Assembly: GCF_013377085.1 (NCBI RefSeq)
Contig: NZ_JACAAX010000007.1
Coordinates: forward strand, 62,001 to 126,000
Source of the DNA: Rhodoplanes sp.
GTDB taxonomy: Bacteria > Pseudomonadota > Alphaproteobacteria > Rhizobiales > Xanthobacteraceae
Length of the DNA: 64,000 bases
Reading direction: 5' to 3'
Positions 40,947-51,438 of the stretch are shown one piece after another. How positions within the stretch are numbered: the first letter of the stretch is position 1; the number at the start of each line of letters is the position of its first letter. A model generated the notes under the pieces. It was not told the DNA's origin. It saw only the letters and a list, made by a program, of their open reading frames with translations, and searched no databases. Position numbers and translations under genes: made by a program.

Positions 40947-41717
40947 ATGATCGCGGCGGATTATCTCAACCCGGCCTACTGGAGCGCGGTCTTTCAGAGC
41001 GGGCTCGCCGACATGGCCCAGCCCGTGTTCTGGGTCGCAGTCGGAAAGATCATCTGGATCAACATCCTGCTGTCGGGCGACAACGCCGTGGTGATCGCCA
41101 TGGCGTGCCGCGGCCTGCCGCCGCGGCAGCGCTTCTGGGGCATGGTGCTGGGCGCCGGCGTCGCGGTGGTGCTGCGGATCCTGTTCACCATCATCATCGC
41201 CTCCCTGATGACGATGCCGTTTCTCAAGATCGCCGGCGGCCTGGCGCTGTTCTACATCGCCTGCAAGCTCCTGGTGCCGGACGAGTCCCACGGCGAGATG
41301 GAGGCGGCCGACCATCTGTGGCGGGCCGTCCGCATGGTCGCTGTCGCCGACATCGTGATGAGCCTCGACAACGTCATCGCCATCGCGGCTGCGGCAGGCG
41401 GTAGCTTCCTGCTCCTGGTGCTCGGCCTCGCCATCAGCATTCCGCTGATCATCGCCGGCGCCGCCCTGATCATGACGCTGCTCGACCGCTTCCCGATCCT
41501 GGTCTGGGCCGGCGCGGCGCTGCTCGGCTGGATCACGGGCGAGGTGCTGGCGACCGACCCGGCGGTCGAGCCGCTGCTGGTCGCCCGCTTCGGCCCCGAA
41601 GGGGCTCACCAGTTCGAGCTCGCGCTCGCCGCCCTGTTCGCCGTGCTGGTCGTGGTGGTCGGGGGCCTGTGGCGCCGCTCCCGGCTGCAGCGCGCCTCGG
41701 TCGAGCACAAAGCCTGA
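40947..41717 (+). CDS. TerC family integral membrane protein
   Basis: A 256-residue membrane protein with about seven hydrophobic helices. It has the two TerC signature segments: LLSGDNAVVIAMACRGLP and DIVMSLDNVIAIAAAAGG, with conserved Asp-Asn pairs thought to bind metal. The family is linked to metal (manganese) export and tellurite resistance. ATG 40947 after a G-run is preferred; GTG 40932 in the same frame is an alternative. It is probably single-gene. Confidence 0.9.
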   Translation: MIAADYLNPAYWSAVFQSGLADMAQPVFWVAVGKIIWINILLSGDNAVVIAMACRGLPPRQRFWGMVLGAGVAVVLRILFTIIIASLMTMPFLKIAGGLALFYIACKLLVPDESHGEMEAADHLWRAVRMVAVADIVMSLDNVIAIAAAAGGSFLLLVLGLAISIPLIIAGAALIMTLLDRFPILVWAGAALLGWITGEVLATDPAVEPLLVARFGPEGAHQFELALAALFAVLVVVVGGLWRRSRLQRASVEHKA

Positions 41718-42359
41718 CGCGATGCCCGGCGTGGGGAGGGCCCCGCGTCACCGTCGGGTCGGCGCGCTGTCCAGCGGCGCGCTGAGCGCACCGCCGCGGC
41801 GACATCCGGGGCCGTCCGATCCGGGCCGAATGCGGGCCGCCGTTTCGGGCACGGCGACGACGATCGGTCCAATTTCACGACACGGCTGAGTACTTGGATG
41901 CGCTCGGCGTTCGTTGCGTGAGCACTGTCGCGAACCGGTGCAATATTCGGCCAACCTGAAACTCTTCTGTCCGGACAATCGCCTTACAGGTATTTTGTGG
42001 CCGTCGCCGCGCGGGGGCGGGCAGGCGTAAAGCTCGCTTTACGCTCAACTTTCAGCGCCGGCGCGCCGGCGTTGCAGGACATTGTGGCACTGCAGCAATC
42101 GGGACGATACTGTAGAGGCCACCCTACTTATGCGTTCTCGTAGGACTTCCGCGGCGAGCTATGTCGCTTTAAACTTGCGCCGGTCGCAGTTCTGTCGTTT
42201 ATTGATTGCAGCAATCGGTTTTTGGCCGTTCCGGCCCGCAGTGCGTTTCAAAGAACGCTCACGTTTCGGATCTCCCCCAAAAAGCCGGGTTGTCACGCGG
42301 GATGCGAGCGATTGCATCCTGTGTTCATCGCGACGTCAGATTTGATCAGGAGACCGACG
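41718..42359. other. Long intergenic region; leader and promoter of the cold-shock gene
   Basis: No gene is supported in 642 bases. A perfect inverted repeat GCGTAAAGC (42025-42033) / GCTTTACGC (42036-42044) with a 2-base spacer stands out. From about 42080 the sequence is less G/C-rich, and it probably forms the long structured 5' leader usual for cold-shock genes. CAGGAG at 42347-42352 is the RBS. Open frames here have no codon bias or RBS. Confidence 0.55.
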
Positions 42360-42563
42360 ATGCAAAAAGGCACCGTCAAGTGGTTCAATCCCACGAAGGG
42401 CTATGGGTTCATCCGGCCGTCGACCGGCGAGAAGGACGTGTTCGTCCACATCTCGGCTGTCGAGCGGGCCGGTCTCAGCACCCTGAATGAAGGTCAGGTG
42501 GTCGAGTACGAGCTCGTCACCAACCGCGGCAAAACCTCCGCGGAGAACCTCAAGGTCGCGTAA
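42360..42563 (+). CDS. cspA: Cold-shock protein, CspA family
   Basis: A 67-residue OB-fold RNA/DNA-binding protein. Both nucleic-acid motifs are intact: KGYGFIRP (RNP1) and DVFVHIS (RNP2). The opening MQKGTVKWFNPTKGYGF is the alphaproteobacterial form. It melts RNA structure. A long leader and a strong terminator frame the gene, so it is a single-gene unit, probably controlled by RNA structure. Confidence 0.96.
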   Translation: MQKGTVKWFNPTKGYGFIRPSTGEKDVFVHISAVERAGLSTLNEGQVVEYELVTNRGKTSAENLKVA

Positions 42564-42605
42564 GCGGCCGGCCGGCTTCGTCCGGCTTGCGGGTGCGTCC
42601 CGTAG

Positions 42606-42631
42606 CCCCCGGTTCGTCCGGGGGTTTTTTT
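42606..42631 (+). terminator. Rho-independent terminator shared by cspA and the convergent GST gene
   Basis: CCCCCGG (42606-42612) and CCGGGGG (42618-42624) form a stem with loop TTCGT, followed by seven T. The T-run supplies two bases of the TAA stop (complement of 42630-42632) of the reverse GST gene. Confidence 0.92.
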
Positions 42632-43394
42632 ATGCGCGCAGCGTCTCCGGCAACGGCCGGCCGGCCTCCGCCGGCTTCGCTCCCGCCAGGTCCGGATAGC
42701 CCGGGTAGTAGCGCGCCGCCATGCGGCCGACATAGCGCCTCAGATTGTCGTGGTGCTCGGCCGCGGTCCGCAGCGGCGTCACGAATTGCGGGCACAGCGC
42801 GCTGCAGACGAAAGCGAACACGGTGGCGTCGACGGCGGTCGGCAGCGGGCCCATGAAGAACGGCTTGCCGCCGAGATGATCGGCGAGCGCGTCGATCGAG
42901 CGCCTCCCGAGCCTCAGCAGCTCGTCGGGGGTGTGGCGGGACAGGCCCTGCGCATGCAGGGCGCGGCGGACGCCGCGGCGGACCATGGCGATCACCAGGG
43001 GCCGCGCGGGCGCCGGCACCGAAGCGAAGAACTGGCGCGGGCCGCGGTCGAAATTGGCGTCGTCGACCCAGCGGGCATGGACCAGCGCCCAGTAGAGATG
43101 CTCCTCGGCCATCTTCTCGAACGCCCAGGCGACCGCCCGCTGCTCGTCGGACAGCCCGCGGTCGAGCTCGACGCCGTATTTCTTCTCGATATGCCAGCGG
43201 ATGAAGGTCGAGTCGGCGATCACGGCGCCGTCGTCGTCCATGTAGGGCAGCTTGCCTTTCGGCGCCTTGCGCAGATTGCCGAGCGCGGTGCGGTAGGGCA
43301 CGCCGGCCATCTTCAGGAGCGTCTCCGCCTTGGTCACGAACGGGCTCGGATCGGGCAGGCCGAAAGCGGGGCCGAAGCCGTACAGCGTGATCAT
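42630..43394 (-). CDS. Glutathione S-transferase-like protein
   Basis: A 254-residue protein with MITLYGFGPAFGLPDPSPFV and KAETLLKMAGVPYRTALGN, then LPYMDDDGAVIADSTFIRWHIE, which is the GST thioredoxin domain of the metaxin/failed-axon-like group. The C-terminal helical domain has LADHLGGKPFFMGPLPTAVDATVFAFV. GGAGGTG lies ahead of the ATG; the longer frame to 43931 runs across purN and is rejected. The substrate is unknown. Confidence 0.87.
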   Translation of the reverse strand: MITLYGFGPAFGLPDPSPFVTKAETLLKMAGVPYRTALGNLRKAPKGKLPYMDDDGAVIADSTFIRWHIEKKYGVELDRGLSDEQRAVAWAFEKMAEEHLYWALVHARWVDDANFDRGPRQFFASVPAPARPLVIAMVRRGVRRALHAQGLSRHTPDELLRLGRRSIDALADHLGGKPFFMGPLPTAVDATVFAFVCSALCPQFVTPLRTAAEHHDNLRRYVGRMAARYYPGYPDLAGAKPAEAGRPLPETLRA

Positions 43395-43537
43395 GGGGGG
43401 CACCTCCGGACCTTCGATCGCGGGGGACGTCGACCGCGACGGTTCGATTGCATGGATGATTTGGCGGTGCGCCATGGCAGCACCATGACGGAGCCGCCCC
43501 CTGATCCGAAGTGTCGCGCGAAAGGGTGCCGCTGCCG

Positions 43538-44212
43538 TCAGACCGCCGGGGCGATCAGCAGTCCCGCCGGGGCGCTGGCGCCGGCGATCCGGCAGCGACC
43601 GGCCTCGACGTTGATCCGTCCCTCGGCGAGCCAGCGCAAGGCGAGCGGGTAGAGGCGGTGCTCGACCGCGAGCACCCGCGCCGCCAGGGTGTCGGGCGTG
43701 TCGTCGTCGCCGACCGGCACGGCGCCCTGGACGACGATCGGGCCGGAGTCCATCTCGGGGACGACCAGATGAACGGTCGCCCCGTGCAGCCGCACCCCGG
43801 CGGCGAGCGCCCTTGCATGGGTGTCGAGCCCCTTGAAGGCCGGCAGCAGGGCCGGGTGGACGTTGATCATCCGCCCCTCCCAGCGCCCGACGAACCACGG
43901 GGTGAGCAGCCGCATGAAGCCGGCGAGACACACAAAGGCGATGCCATGTGCCTGAAGCGCCGCATCAAGCGCGCGCTCGAAGCCCTCGCGATTCTTGCCG
44001 AAATCCTTGTGGTCGACGACCTCGGTGGTGATCCCGGCCGCGGCCGCCCGGGCAAGGCCGGCGGCATCCGGCCGGTTCGACAGGACGAGGGCGATCTCGG
44101 CCGGGAAGGCCGGGTCGGCCGCCGCCTCGATCAGGGCCGCCATGTTGGAGCCGCGCCCGGAGATCAGGATCGCGACCTTGGCGCGTCCCGCCGTCATGGC
44201 TCCCGCGGCCAT
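43538..44212 (-). CDS. purN: Phosphoribosylglycinamide formyltransferase
   Basis: A 224-residue enzyme that formylates GAR with 10-formyl-tetrahydrofolate, step three of purine synthesis. ISGRGSNMAALI binds the phosphoribosyl part. The catalytic set is in MINVHPALLPAFKG (Asn, His) and PEMDSGPIV (Asp). It follows purM on the same strand after 3 bases, so the two are co-transcribed. Either the first Met or MTAGRAK five codons later may be the start. Confidence 0.96.
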   Translation of the reverse strand: MAAGAMTAGRAKVAILISGRGSNMAALIEAAADPAFPAEIALVLSNRPDAAGLARAAAAGITTEVVDHKDFGKNREGFERALDAALQAHGIAFVCLAGFMRLLTPWFVGRWEGRMINVHPALLPAFKGLDTHARALAAGVRLHGATVHLVVPEMDSGPIVVQGAVPVGDDDTPDTLAARVLAVEHRLYPLALRWLAEGRINVEAGRCRIAGASAPAGLLIAPAV

Positions 44213-44215
44213 CGC

Positions 44216-45292
44216 TCAGGCCTCCAGGGCGAGCCGGCCCGCATAGGTCACCCGCTCGCCATCCTCCGCCGCGGCGACCACCCGGCCGATCCGGGCGACC
44301 CGCTCGCCGGCCCGGGTCAGGGCGGCCTCGACGGCGTCGGTCTCGTCGGGAGCGACAACCGCCACCATGCCGATGCCGCAGTTGAAGGTGCGCAGCATCT
44401 CGGGCGCGGCGACGCGGCCCGCCGCGGCCAGCCAACGGAACACCGGCAGCACCGGCACGGCGTCGAGATCGATCCGCACCCCGAGCCCCTTGCCGAGCAC
44501 CCGCGGAATGTTGTCCGGGAAGCCGCCGCCGGTGATGTGGGCGAAGGCCTTGATGGCGCGGGTCTCACGCATCGCCGTGAGGCAGCCGGCGACGTAGATC
44601 CGGGTCGGCGTCAGCAGCACCTCGCCGAGCGAGCGGGCCTTGTCGAACGGGGCAGGAGCTTCCCAGCCGAAGCCGGACTGCTCGACGATCCGGCGCACCA
44701 GCGAGTAGCCGTTGGAGTGGACGCCGGAGGAGGCCAGGCCGAGCACGACGTCGCCCTCCGCCACCGGCCGCGGCAGCAGGCCGCCGCGCTCGGCGGCGCC
44801 GACCGCGAAGCCGGCGAGGTCGTAGTCGTCGCCCTGGTAGACACCCGGCATCTCCGCCGTCTCGCCGCCGATCAGGGCGCAGCCGGCCTCCTTGCAGCCC
44901 GCCGCGATGCCGGCGACGATCTTGGCCGCGCGCTCCGGGACAAGGCGACCGCAGGCGAAATAGTCGAGGAAGAAGAGCGGCTCGGCGCCCTGCACCACGA
45001 GGTCGTTGACCGACATGGCGACGAGATCGATGCCGATCGTGTCGTGCCGGCCCGTCTCGATGGCGATCTTGACCTTGGTGCCGACCCCATCGGTCGCCGC
45101 CACCAGGACCGGATCCTTGAAGCCGGCCGGCTTGAGGTCGAACACCGCCCCGAAGCCGCCGATCTCGGCGTCGGCGCCCGGCCGCCGGGTCGCCCGGACC
45201 AGCGGCTTGATCAGGTCGACCAAGCGGTTTCCAGCGTCGATGTCGACGCCGGCGGCGGCATAGGTCAAGCCCGGTCGGTTGGTCTCACGCAT
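44216..45292 (-). CDS. purM: Phosphoribosylformylglycinamidine cyclo-ligase
   Basis: A 358-residue AIR synthetase, the fifth step of purine synthesis. The N-terminal [29 protein letters not shown] and [10 protein letters not shown] stretch forms the ATP/FGAM site. [20 protein letters not shown] and [18 protein letters not shown] are family hallmarks. It heads the purMN operon and is divergent from the phosphatidyltransferase gene. Confidence 0.97.
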   Translation of the reverse strand: MRETNRPGLTYAAAGVDIDAGNRLVDLIKPLVRATRRPGADAEIGGFGAVFDLKPAGFKDPVLVAATDGVGTKVKIAIETGRHDTIGIDLVAMSVNDLVVQGAEPLFFLDYFACGRLVPERAAKIVAGIAAGCKEAGCALIGGETAEMPGVYQGDDYDLAGFAVGAAERGGLLPRPVAEGDVVLGLASSGVHSNGYSLVRRIVEQSGFGWEAPAPFDKARSLGEVLLTPTRIYVAGCLTAMRETRAIKAFAHITGGGFPDNIPRVLGKGLGVRIDLDAVPVLPVFRWLAAAGRVAAPEMLRTFNCGIGMVAVVAPDETDAVEAALTRAGERVARIGRVVAAAEDGERVTYAGRLALEA

Positions 45293-45487
45293 GGGGGACG
45301 ACCTCGAAGGCCCGTGACGTCGAAGATGGGGGGTCGTACGTGGGAATCGGGCCTAGCGCAACGATCCTGAGCACAATATGAAGCCAGTGCTTACCGTTCG
45401 AGTTGCCATTCGACTTGCCAGTGGACTTTCCAACGTGCTGCCTGCGTGCCGCATCGGTGGCCGGGTCCGCGTGAGCCGGGGTCAATC

Positions 45488-46036
45488 GTGAATCTTCCGA
45501 ATGTCGTGACTATTGCGCGTATCCTCCTCGTCCCGGTGCTGGTCTGGGCCATCGCGGCAGGCGAGATGCGGCTCGCGTTCATCCTTTTCGTGGCGGCCGG
45601 GGTCAGCGACGCGGTCGACGGCTTCGTCGCCAAGCGCTTCGGCATGACCACCGAGATCGGTGCCCACCTCGACCCGCTGGCCGACAAGATGCTGATCATC
45701 GCGATCTTCGTCGGGCTCGGCTGGTTCGGGAAGATCCCGCTGTGGCTGGTGATCCTGGTGGTGTCCCGCGACATCCTGATCATCGGGGGCGTGATGTTCG
45801 CGATGCTGCTCGGGCGACCCATCACGGTGCGGCCGCTGTGGATCTCGAAGGTCAACACGGTGGCCCAGATCGTCTTCGCCTCGGTGGTGCTGGCGGCGCT
45901 CGGCTTCGACTTCGATGCGGAGCCCGCCCAGTCCATCATCATGTATCTGGTGGCGATCCTGACGCTGCTGTCGATCGGCTTCTACACCCGCGAATGGGTG
46001 CGGCACATGAACGCCACGGAAGGCGAGTCCGGCTGA
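45488..46036 (+). CDS. CDP-alcohol phosphatidyltransferase
   Basis: A 182-residue membrane enzyme of phospholipid synthesis. The family motif is seen as DGFVAKR, eight residues, G, then HLDPLAD; the second motif position is Lys followed by Arg, a form usual in alphaproteobacteria. About five membrane helices follow. The GTG start at 45488 ([18 protein letters not shown]) gives the normal N-terminus. It overlaps hdaA in TGATG. The product could be phosphatidylglycerophosphate or cardiolipin; the motif does not decide. Confidence 0.88.
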   Translation: MNLPNVVTIARILLVPVLVWAIAAGEMRLAFILFVAAGVSDAVDGFVAKRFGMTTEIGAHLDPLADKMLIIAIFVGLGWFGKIPLWLVILVVSRDILIIGGVMFAMLLGRPITVRPLWISKVNTVAQIVFASVVLAALGFDFDAEPAQSIIMYLVAILTLLSIGFYTREWVRHMNATEGESG

Positions 46037-46743
46037 TGCCGAGCCGCCCGGCCGGCCCCGAGCAGCTCTCGCTCGGCTTCGCGCACCACGAGAGCCTGGC
46101 CCGCGAGGACTTCCTGCGCATGCCGTCGAACGCCGCGGCGCTCGACACCCTCGACCGCTGGCCCGACTGGCCGGCCCGCGCCCTGGTGCTGGCGGGCCCG
46201 GCAGGCTCGGGCAAGAGCCACCTCGCCGCCATCTGGGCCGCGCGGGCCGGTGCCCGCATTCTTCCGGCATCGGCGCTGAACGAGGCTGCCGTGCCGGAGG
46301 TGCTGGCGGCCGGTGCGCTGGTGCTCGAGGACGTGCGGCCCGGTGTCGACGAGGTTGCGCTGTTTCATCTCCTCAATCTGGCCCGCGATGCCGGCACCTT
46401 CCTGCTGTCGACGGCGCTTGCCCCGCCGGCCGGCTGGACGCTGCGGCTCGCCGATCTTCACTCCCGCTTGCGGGCCATGCCGGTGCTGCAGCTCGCGCCG
46501 CCCGACGATGCGCTGCTGCGCGCCGTGCTGGTCAAGCTGTTCGCCGATCGCCAGCTCGCCGTCGACGAGGGGCTGCTCGTCTATCTGGAGCGCCGCATCG
46601 AGCGCTCGCTCGCGGCGGCCCGTGCCGTGGTGGCTGCGCTCGACCGCGAAGGCCTGCGCCAGCAGCGCCCGGTCAACCGCGCGCTCGCCGTCGAGCTGCT
46701 CGGCGCCGCCGCGGAGGACGCGGGCGAGGAGACCGACGTTTAG
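46036..46743 (+). CDS. hdaA: DnaA-related regulatory inactivator HdaA
   Basis: A 235-residue AAA+ protein with the opening [19 protein letters not shown], where QLSLGF is the sliding-clamp binding motif of Hda proteins. Walker A is GPAGSGKSH near 54-62, and the Walker B region is ALVLEDV. With the clamp it stimulates ATP hydrolysis by DnaA and limits re-initiation. There is no DNA-binding domain IV, as expected. It is followed by ppk, the usual Rhizobiales order. Confidence 0.9.
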   Translation: MPSRPAGPEQLSLGFAHHESLAREDFLRMPSNAAALDTLDRWPDWPARALVLAGPAGSGKSHLAAIWAARAGARILPASALNEAAVPEVLAAGALVLEDVRPGVDEVALFHLLNLARDAGTFLLSTALAPPAGWTLRLADLHSRLRAMPVLQLAPPDDALLRAVLVKLFADRQLAVDEGLLVYLERRIERSLAAARAVVAALDREGLRQQRPVNRALAVELLGAAAEDAGEETDV

Positions 46744-46898
46744 GACCTCGGCGGCGTTCAGGAGCGGCAATATCACGCGGCTGTCATCGTTCTGTCGGGG
46801 ACTCGCCATACGCAGCTCCGGCCCGCATAGTCGGCGGGACGGACGCGCGTCGCGCGGCAGCGCCGCCGCGTGTCGTCCGGTGGCCCAGGCAGGACAGC

Positions 46899-49112
46899 AT
46901 GGTCGACCAGCAAGGCATTGAGCAAGCTCTCGAAACGGGTCTATCCGCAGGGCTTGCCCCGGTCGCTCCCAAGGCCAAGAAGAAGCGCGACCCGGATCGC
47001 TACATCAACCGTGAATTGTCCTGGCTGCAGTTCAATCGCCGTGTTCTCGAAGAGTCGGCGAATCCGAATCACCCGCTCCTGGAGAAGGTCCGGTTCCTGT
47101 CGATCTCGGCCAACAACCTGGACGAGTTCTTCATGGTTCGGGTCGCCGGCCTGAAGGGGCAGGTGCGCGAGGGCATCTCGACCAAGAGCCCGGACGGGCT
47201 GACGCCGAGCGAGCAGCTCGTGCGCATCAACGAGGGCGTCAAGGAGCTCGCCGACGAGCAGCAATTGCGCTGGCGCGAGCTGAAAAAGGAGCTCGGCGCC
47301 CAGAAGATCATGTTCGTCGACGCGACCGAGCTGAAGAAGGGCGAACGGCAATGGCTGGAGGACTATTTCCTCCATCACATCTTTCCGGTGCTGACGCCGC
47401 TCGCCATCGACCCGGCCCATCCGTTCCCCTTCATCCCGAATTTCGGCTTCTCGCTCGCCCTGCAGCTCGCCCGCAGCCACGACGGCCGCGCCTTGAACGC
47501 GCTGATCCGCGTGCCGCCCAAGATCGAGCGATTCATCCGGCTGGCCGGCGAGGAGGGCGGGCCCGGCGTGGTGCGGCTGATCACGCTGGAGCACGTCATC
47601 GCACTGTTCATCCCGCGCCTGTTCCCCGGCTATGGCCTGAAGGGGCAGGCCGGCTTCCGCGTGCTGCGCGACTCCGAGGTGGAAATCGAGGAGGAGGCCG
47701 AGGACCTGGTCCTCCTCTACGAAAGCGCGCTGAAGCGGCGGCGGCGTGGCACGGTGATCCGGCTCGAGCTCGATGCGGCGATGCCGGCCGAGCTGCAGCG
47801 CTTCGTGCAGCGTGCGCTGGCGGCCGCCGACGACGAGGTCTTCCTGATCGACGGCGTGCTGGCGCTGAGCGAGCTCGCGCAGCTCACCTCGCTCGACCGG
47901 CCGGACCTCGAGTTCATTCCCTATAATCCGCGCTTTCCCGAGCGCATCCGCGACCATGCGGGCGACTGCTTCGCGGCGATCCGGCAGAAGGACCTGATCG
48001 TCCACCACCCCTACGAGTCGTTCGACGTCGTCGTGCAGTTCCTGCAGCAGGCGGCGCGCGACCCCGACGTCGTCGCCATCAAGCAGACGCTCTACCGCAC
48101 CTCCAAGAACAGCCCGATCGTGGAGGCGCTCGCCGAGGCGGCGGAGGCCGGCAAGTCGGTCACGGCCGTGGTGGAGCTGAAGGCGCGCTTCGACGAGGAG
48201 GCGAACATTCGCTGGGCGCGCGACCTCGAGCGCGCCGGCGCCCAGGTGGTCTACGGCTTCATCGAGCTGAAGACGCACGCCAAGCTGTCGCTGGTGGTCC
48301 GCCGCGAGAACGGCTCGCCGCTCTCCTATGTCCACACCGGCACCGGCAACTATCACCCGCAGACGGCGCGCATCTACACCGATCTGTCGTTCTTCACGGC
48401 CGACCCGGTGATCGCCCGCGACGTCGCGAGGGTGTTCAACTTCATCACCGGCTACGCCGAGCCGGCCGGACTGGAGCGGCTCTCGGTGTCGCCCCTCAAC
48501 CTGCGCACCCGGATGATCGAGCACATCGGCGGCGAGACCGCCAATGCGCGCGCCGGCAAGCCGGCCGCCATCTGGATGAAGATGAACTCGCTGGTCGATC
48601 CCGGCATCATCGACGCGCTCTACGAGGCCTCGCAGGCCGGCGTGCCGATCGACCTCGTGGTGCGCGGCATCTGCTGCCTGCGGCCGGGCGTGCCGGGCCT
48701 CTCCGACAACATCCGGGTGAAGTCGATCATCGGCCGGTTCCTCGAGCACGGCCGCATCTATTGCTTCGGCAACGGCTATGCGCTGCCGAACCCGAAGGCG
48801 CATGTCTACATCTCGTCGGCCGACATGATGCCGCGCAATCTCGATCGCCGCGTCGAGGTGCTGTGCCCGATCCTCAATCCGACCGTGCACGAGCAGGTGC
48901 TCGACCAGATCATGATCGCCAACTTCAAGGACAACGAGCAGAGCTGGACGCTCTTGCCGGACGGCAGCTCGACGCGTATCAAGGCGGCGTCCGGCGAGGA
49001 GCCGTTCAACGTGCATAAATATTTCATGACGAACCCCAGTCTGTCCGGCCGCGGAAAGTCGCTGAAGGACTCGTCGCCGCGCAGCTTCACCCGGCGGGGA
49101 GACCGTGCCTAA
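46899..49112 (+). CDS. ppk: Polyphosphate kinase 1
   Basis: A 737-residue enzyme that builds polyphosphate from ATP. The N-terminal domain starts [19 protein letters not shown]. The two active histidines are in KTHAKLSL (H460, the phospho-histidine position) and [10 protein letters not shown] (H479). [12 protein letters not shown] and the C-terminal NDNEQSW-type segment complete the family. The start ATG gives a 35-residue basic leader. It overlaps ppx by 8 bases, so synthesis and breakdown enzymes are co-expressed. Confidence 0.97.
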   Translation: MVDQQGIEQALETGLSAGLAPVAPKAKKKRDPDRYINRELSWLQFNRRVLEESANPNHPLLEKVRFLSISANNLDEFFMVRVAGLKGQVREGISTKSPDGLTPSEQLVRINEGVKELADEQQLRWRELKKELGAQKIMFVDATELKKGERQWLEDYFLHHIFPVLTPLAIDPAHPFPFIPNFGFSLALQLARSHDGRALNALIRVPPKIERFIRLAGEEGGPGVVRLITLEHVIALFIPRLFPGYGLKGQAGFRVLRDSEVEIEEEAEDLVLLYESALKRRRRGTVIRLELDAAMPAELQRFVQRALAAADDEVFLIDGVLALSELAQLTSLDRPDLEFIPYNPRFPERIRDHAGDCFAAIRQKDLIVHHPYESFDVVVQFLQQAARDPDVVAIKQTLYRTSKNSPIVEALAEAAEAGKSVTAVVELKARFDEEANIRWARDLERAGAQVVYGFIELKTHAKLSLVVRRENGSPLSYVHTGTGNYHPQTARIYTDLSFFTADPVIARDVARVFNFITGYAEPAGLERLSVSPLNLRTRMIEHIGGETANARAGKPAAIWMKMNSLVDPGIIDALYEASQAGVPIDLVVRGICCLRPGVPGLSDNIRVKSIIGRFLEHGRIYCFGNGYALPNPKAHVYISSADMMPRNLDRRVEVLCPILNPTVHEQVLDQIMIANFKDNEQSWTLLPDGSSTRIKAASGEEPFNVHKYFMTNPSLSGRGKSLKDSSPRSFTRRGDRA

Positions 49113-50634
49113 ACGCAAAGCGACGGCGGCTGCCGCCGCCCAGGGCCGGCTCGACAACGGGCCTCCTGTCGGCGTCATCGACATCGGCTCGAACTCGATC
49201 CGGTTGGTCGTCTACGAGGGGCTCACCCGCAGCCCGACGCCGATCTTCAACGAGAAGGTGCTGGCCGGGCTCGGCCGTGAGGTGCTGTCGACCGGGCTCT
49301 TGGCCGCCGACGCGGTCGAGCGGGCCTATCAGGCGCTGCGGCGCTTCCGGGTGCTGTGCGACACCATGGGGGTGGCGCGCCTGTGGGTGATCGCCACCGC
49401 GGCCTGCCGCGACGCCAGCAACGGTCCCGAGTTCATCCGCGCGGCGCAGACGATCTGCCGCGCCAAGGTCGATGTGCTGTCGGGCAAGCGCGAGGCGACG
49501 CTGGCGGCGCTCGGCGTCGTCTCCGGCATCTATCAGCCGGACGGGATCGTCGGCGATCTCGGCGGCGGCTCGCTCGAGCTGGTCGACGTGCGCGGCACGC
49601 GCCTGAAGGGCGGCACGACGCTGCCGCTCGGCGGCCTAGCGCTGCAGGATCTCTCGGCGCGCTCGCTCAAGAAAGCCGAGAAGATCGTCGACCAGGCACT
49701 GCGCAATGTCGGCTTTCTGAAAGCCGGCGGCGGCCGTGCCTTCTATGCGGTCGGCGGCACCTGGCGCGCGCTGACGCGCCTGCACATGCGCCAGACCGGC
49801 TATCCGCTGCATGTGATGCAGAACTATGTCATTCCGGCCCGCGAGGCGCTGGAGTTCGCGCGGCTGGTGCGGCGCGTCAACGCCGACACGCTGTCGCAGA
49901 TCGAGTCGGTCAACGAGTTCCGGCGGCCGCTGCTCGCCTATGCGGCGATCGTGCTGGAGCACATCATCCGCTACGCCAAGCCGCGCGAGATCGTCGTCTC
50001 GGCCGCCGGCGTGCGCGAGGGGCTGCTCTACGAGGTGCTGAGCGAGCGCGAGCGCAAGCGCGACCCGCTGCTCGTCGCCGCGATGGAGCTCAACGTGCTG
50101 CGCTCCCGCTCGCCCGCCCACGGGATCGAGCTGGTCGACTGGACGGACCGCTTCATGGCCTCGACCGGCATCGACGAGACCGCGTCGGAGATACGGTTGC
50201 GGCACGCCGCCTGCCTGCTCGGCGACATCGGCTGGCGCGCCCATCCCGACTACCGCGGCGAGCAGTCGCTCAACGTGATCTCGCATGCGAGCTTTCTCGG
50301 CGTCGATCATCCGGGCCGGACCTATATCGCCCTCGCCGTCTATTTCCGCCATGTCGGCCTGTACGACGGCGAGCTGTTGCCCGGCATGCGCGAGCTCGCC
50401 ACCGCCCGTATCATCGATCGCGCGCGCGTTCTCGGCGGCGCCATGCGGGTCGCCTATCTGATCTCGGCCGCGAGGCCGGGCGTGCTCCCGTCGGTGCCCA
50501 TGATGGTGCGGCGCGGCCAGCTCGAGCTGTCGCTCGGTGGCGACCTCGCGGCGCTCGGTGGCGAGCGCGTCGCCAACCGCCTGCGCCAGCTCGCCCGCCT
50601 GATCGGCCGCGAGGCCGTGGTGGTGACGAGCTGA
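49105..50634 (+). CDS. ppx: Exopolyphosphatase, Ppx/GppA family
   Basis: A 509-residue phosphatase of the actin-like fold that trims polyphosphate or pppGpp. Motifs are [16 protein letters not shown], then [24 protein letters not shown] and [12 protein letters not shown]. The C-terminal 200 residues hold an HD-like helical region. The GTG at 49105 after GGGGAG is the start. As a Ppx/GppA member it may also act on alarmones. Confidence 0.95.
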   Translation: MPKRKATAAAAAQGRLDNGPPVGVIDIGSNSIRLVVYEGLTRSPTPIFNEKVLAGLGREVLSTGLLAADAVERAYQALRRFRVLCDTMGVARLWVIATAACRDASNGPEFIRAAQTICRAKVDVLSGKREATLAALGVVSGIYQPDGIVGDLGGGSLELVDVRGTRLKGGTTLPLGGLALQDLSARSLKKAEKIVDQALRNVGFLKAGGGRAFYAVGGTWRALTRLHMRQTGYPLHVMQNYVIPAREALEFARLVRRVNADTLSQIESVNEFRRPLLAYAAIVLEHIIRYAKPREIVVSAAGVREGLLYEVLSERERKRDPLLVAAMELNVLRSRSPAHGIELVDWTDRFMASTGIDETASEIRLRHAACLLGDIGWRAHPDYRGEQSLNVISHASFLGVDHPGRTYIALAVYFRHVGLYDGELLPGMRELATARIIDRARVLGGAMRVAYLISAARPGVLPSVPMMVRRGQLELSLGGDLAALGGERVANRLRQLARLIGREAVVVTS

Positions 50635-50821
50635 GGTCGCCGGCCGGCGCGACCGCACGGCACGCCGAAACCTTGCGACGCACCTTGGAAACAGTCGAAA
50701 TCATCGCGTTTGAAAGCTCATGACCCATGGGCTAAGCACATGGGCCGGGTCGACAGAATGGACGGTGCTCGGGCCGCACCAGCGGCCCGTCGTCGTCGGT
50801 GCAGACCATGTGAGACAGGCG

Positions 50822-51364
50822 ATGCCGCCCCCGACCGCCGATCTCGCCCTCGTTTTCGCGTCCGAGCGCGGTCGCCTCGAGCGGCTGATCGGACGCATCA
50901 TCGGCGATCGCCATGTCGCCGAGGATCTGGTCCAGGAAGCGTTCCTGAAGGTGTCGCGCGCCGCCGTCATCATGACGGTCGACGATCACCGCGGCTACCT
51001 GGTGCAGACCGCCCGCAACCTCGCCCTCGACCATCGCCGCCGCATGCGGGTGATGCGCCCGGCCGAGGACAGCGACGCAGAGTTCCGCCTTCTCGCCGAC
51101 GCCGCACCGACGCCCGAGACCATGGTGGCCGATCGCCAGGCGCTCGCCGTTGCCATGGCGGCGCTGCGCCGCCTGCCGGTCCGCACCCGCCGCGCCTTCG
51201 AGATGCATCGGCTCGACGGCCGCACCATGGCCGACATCTCGGCCGAGCTCGGCGTCTCGGTGTCGCTCGTCTGCAAGCTCGTGCACGAGGCCTACACGGC
51301 CGTTCGCGACGAGCTCCACCGCGGTGATCTGCTGCCGCGCCGGACTGAAAATTCCCCGGACTGA
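50822..51364 (+). CDS. ECF sigma factor, FecI-like
   Basis: A 180-residue sigma factor. Region 2 has RIIGDRHVAEDLVQEAFLKV and YLVQTARNLALDHRRR; region 4 has LRRLPVRTRRAFEMHRLDG, then MADISAELGVSVSLVCKLVH. ATG 50822 gives the normal N-terminus; frames to 50720 are longer than the family. It is followed by FecR-like, TonB receptor and PepSY genes, so it should switch on iron-complex uptake. Confidence 0.93.
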   Translation: MPPPTADLALVFASERGRLERLIGRIIGDRHVAEDLVQEAFLKVSRAAVIMTVDDHRGYLVQTARNLALDHRRRMRVMRPAEDSDAEFRLLADAAPTPETMVADRQALAVAMAALRRLPVRTRRAFEMHRLDGRTMADISAELGVSVSLVCKLVHEAYTAVRDELHRGDLLPRRTENSPD

Positions 51365-51438
51365 AACGTCCTTGCTGGTGTAAGTCCAGCGTCGGGGGGA
51401 ACGGCGCAGCGGGCGGCGCCCACACGGATGCCGGGGGA

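Noticed and set aside
43511-45370. 619-codon forward frame opposite purN and purM
   Set aside because: The two purine genes on the other strand have full catalytic motifs.
45285-45485. 66-codon reverse frame with a GKSNGNSNGK segment in the purM leader
   Set aside because: It overlaps the purM start and the divergent promoter region; the repeat-like Lys/Ser/Asn part is short and has no family match that I know.
46941-49184. 747-codon reverse frame opposite ppk
   Set aside because: It is a shadow of ppk; no RBS and no recognisable domain.
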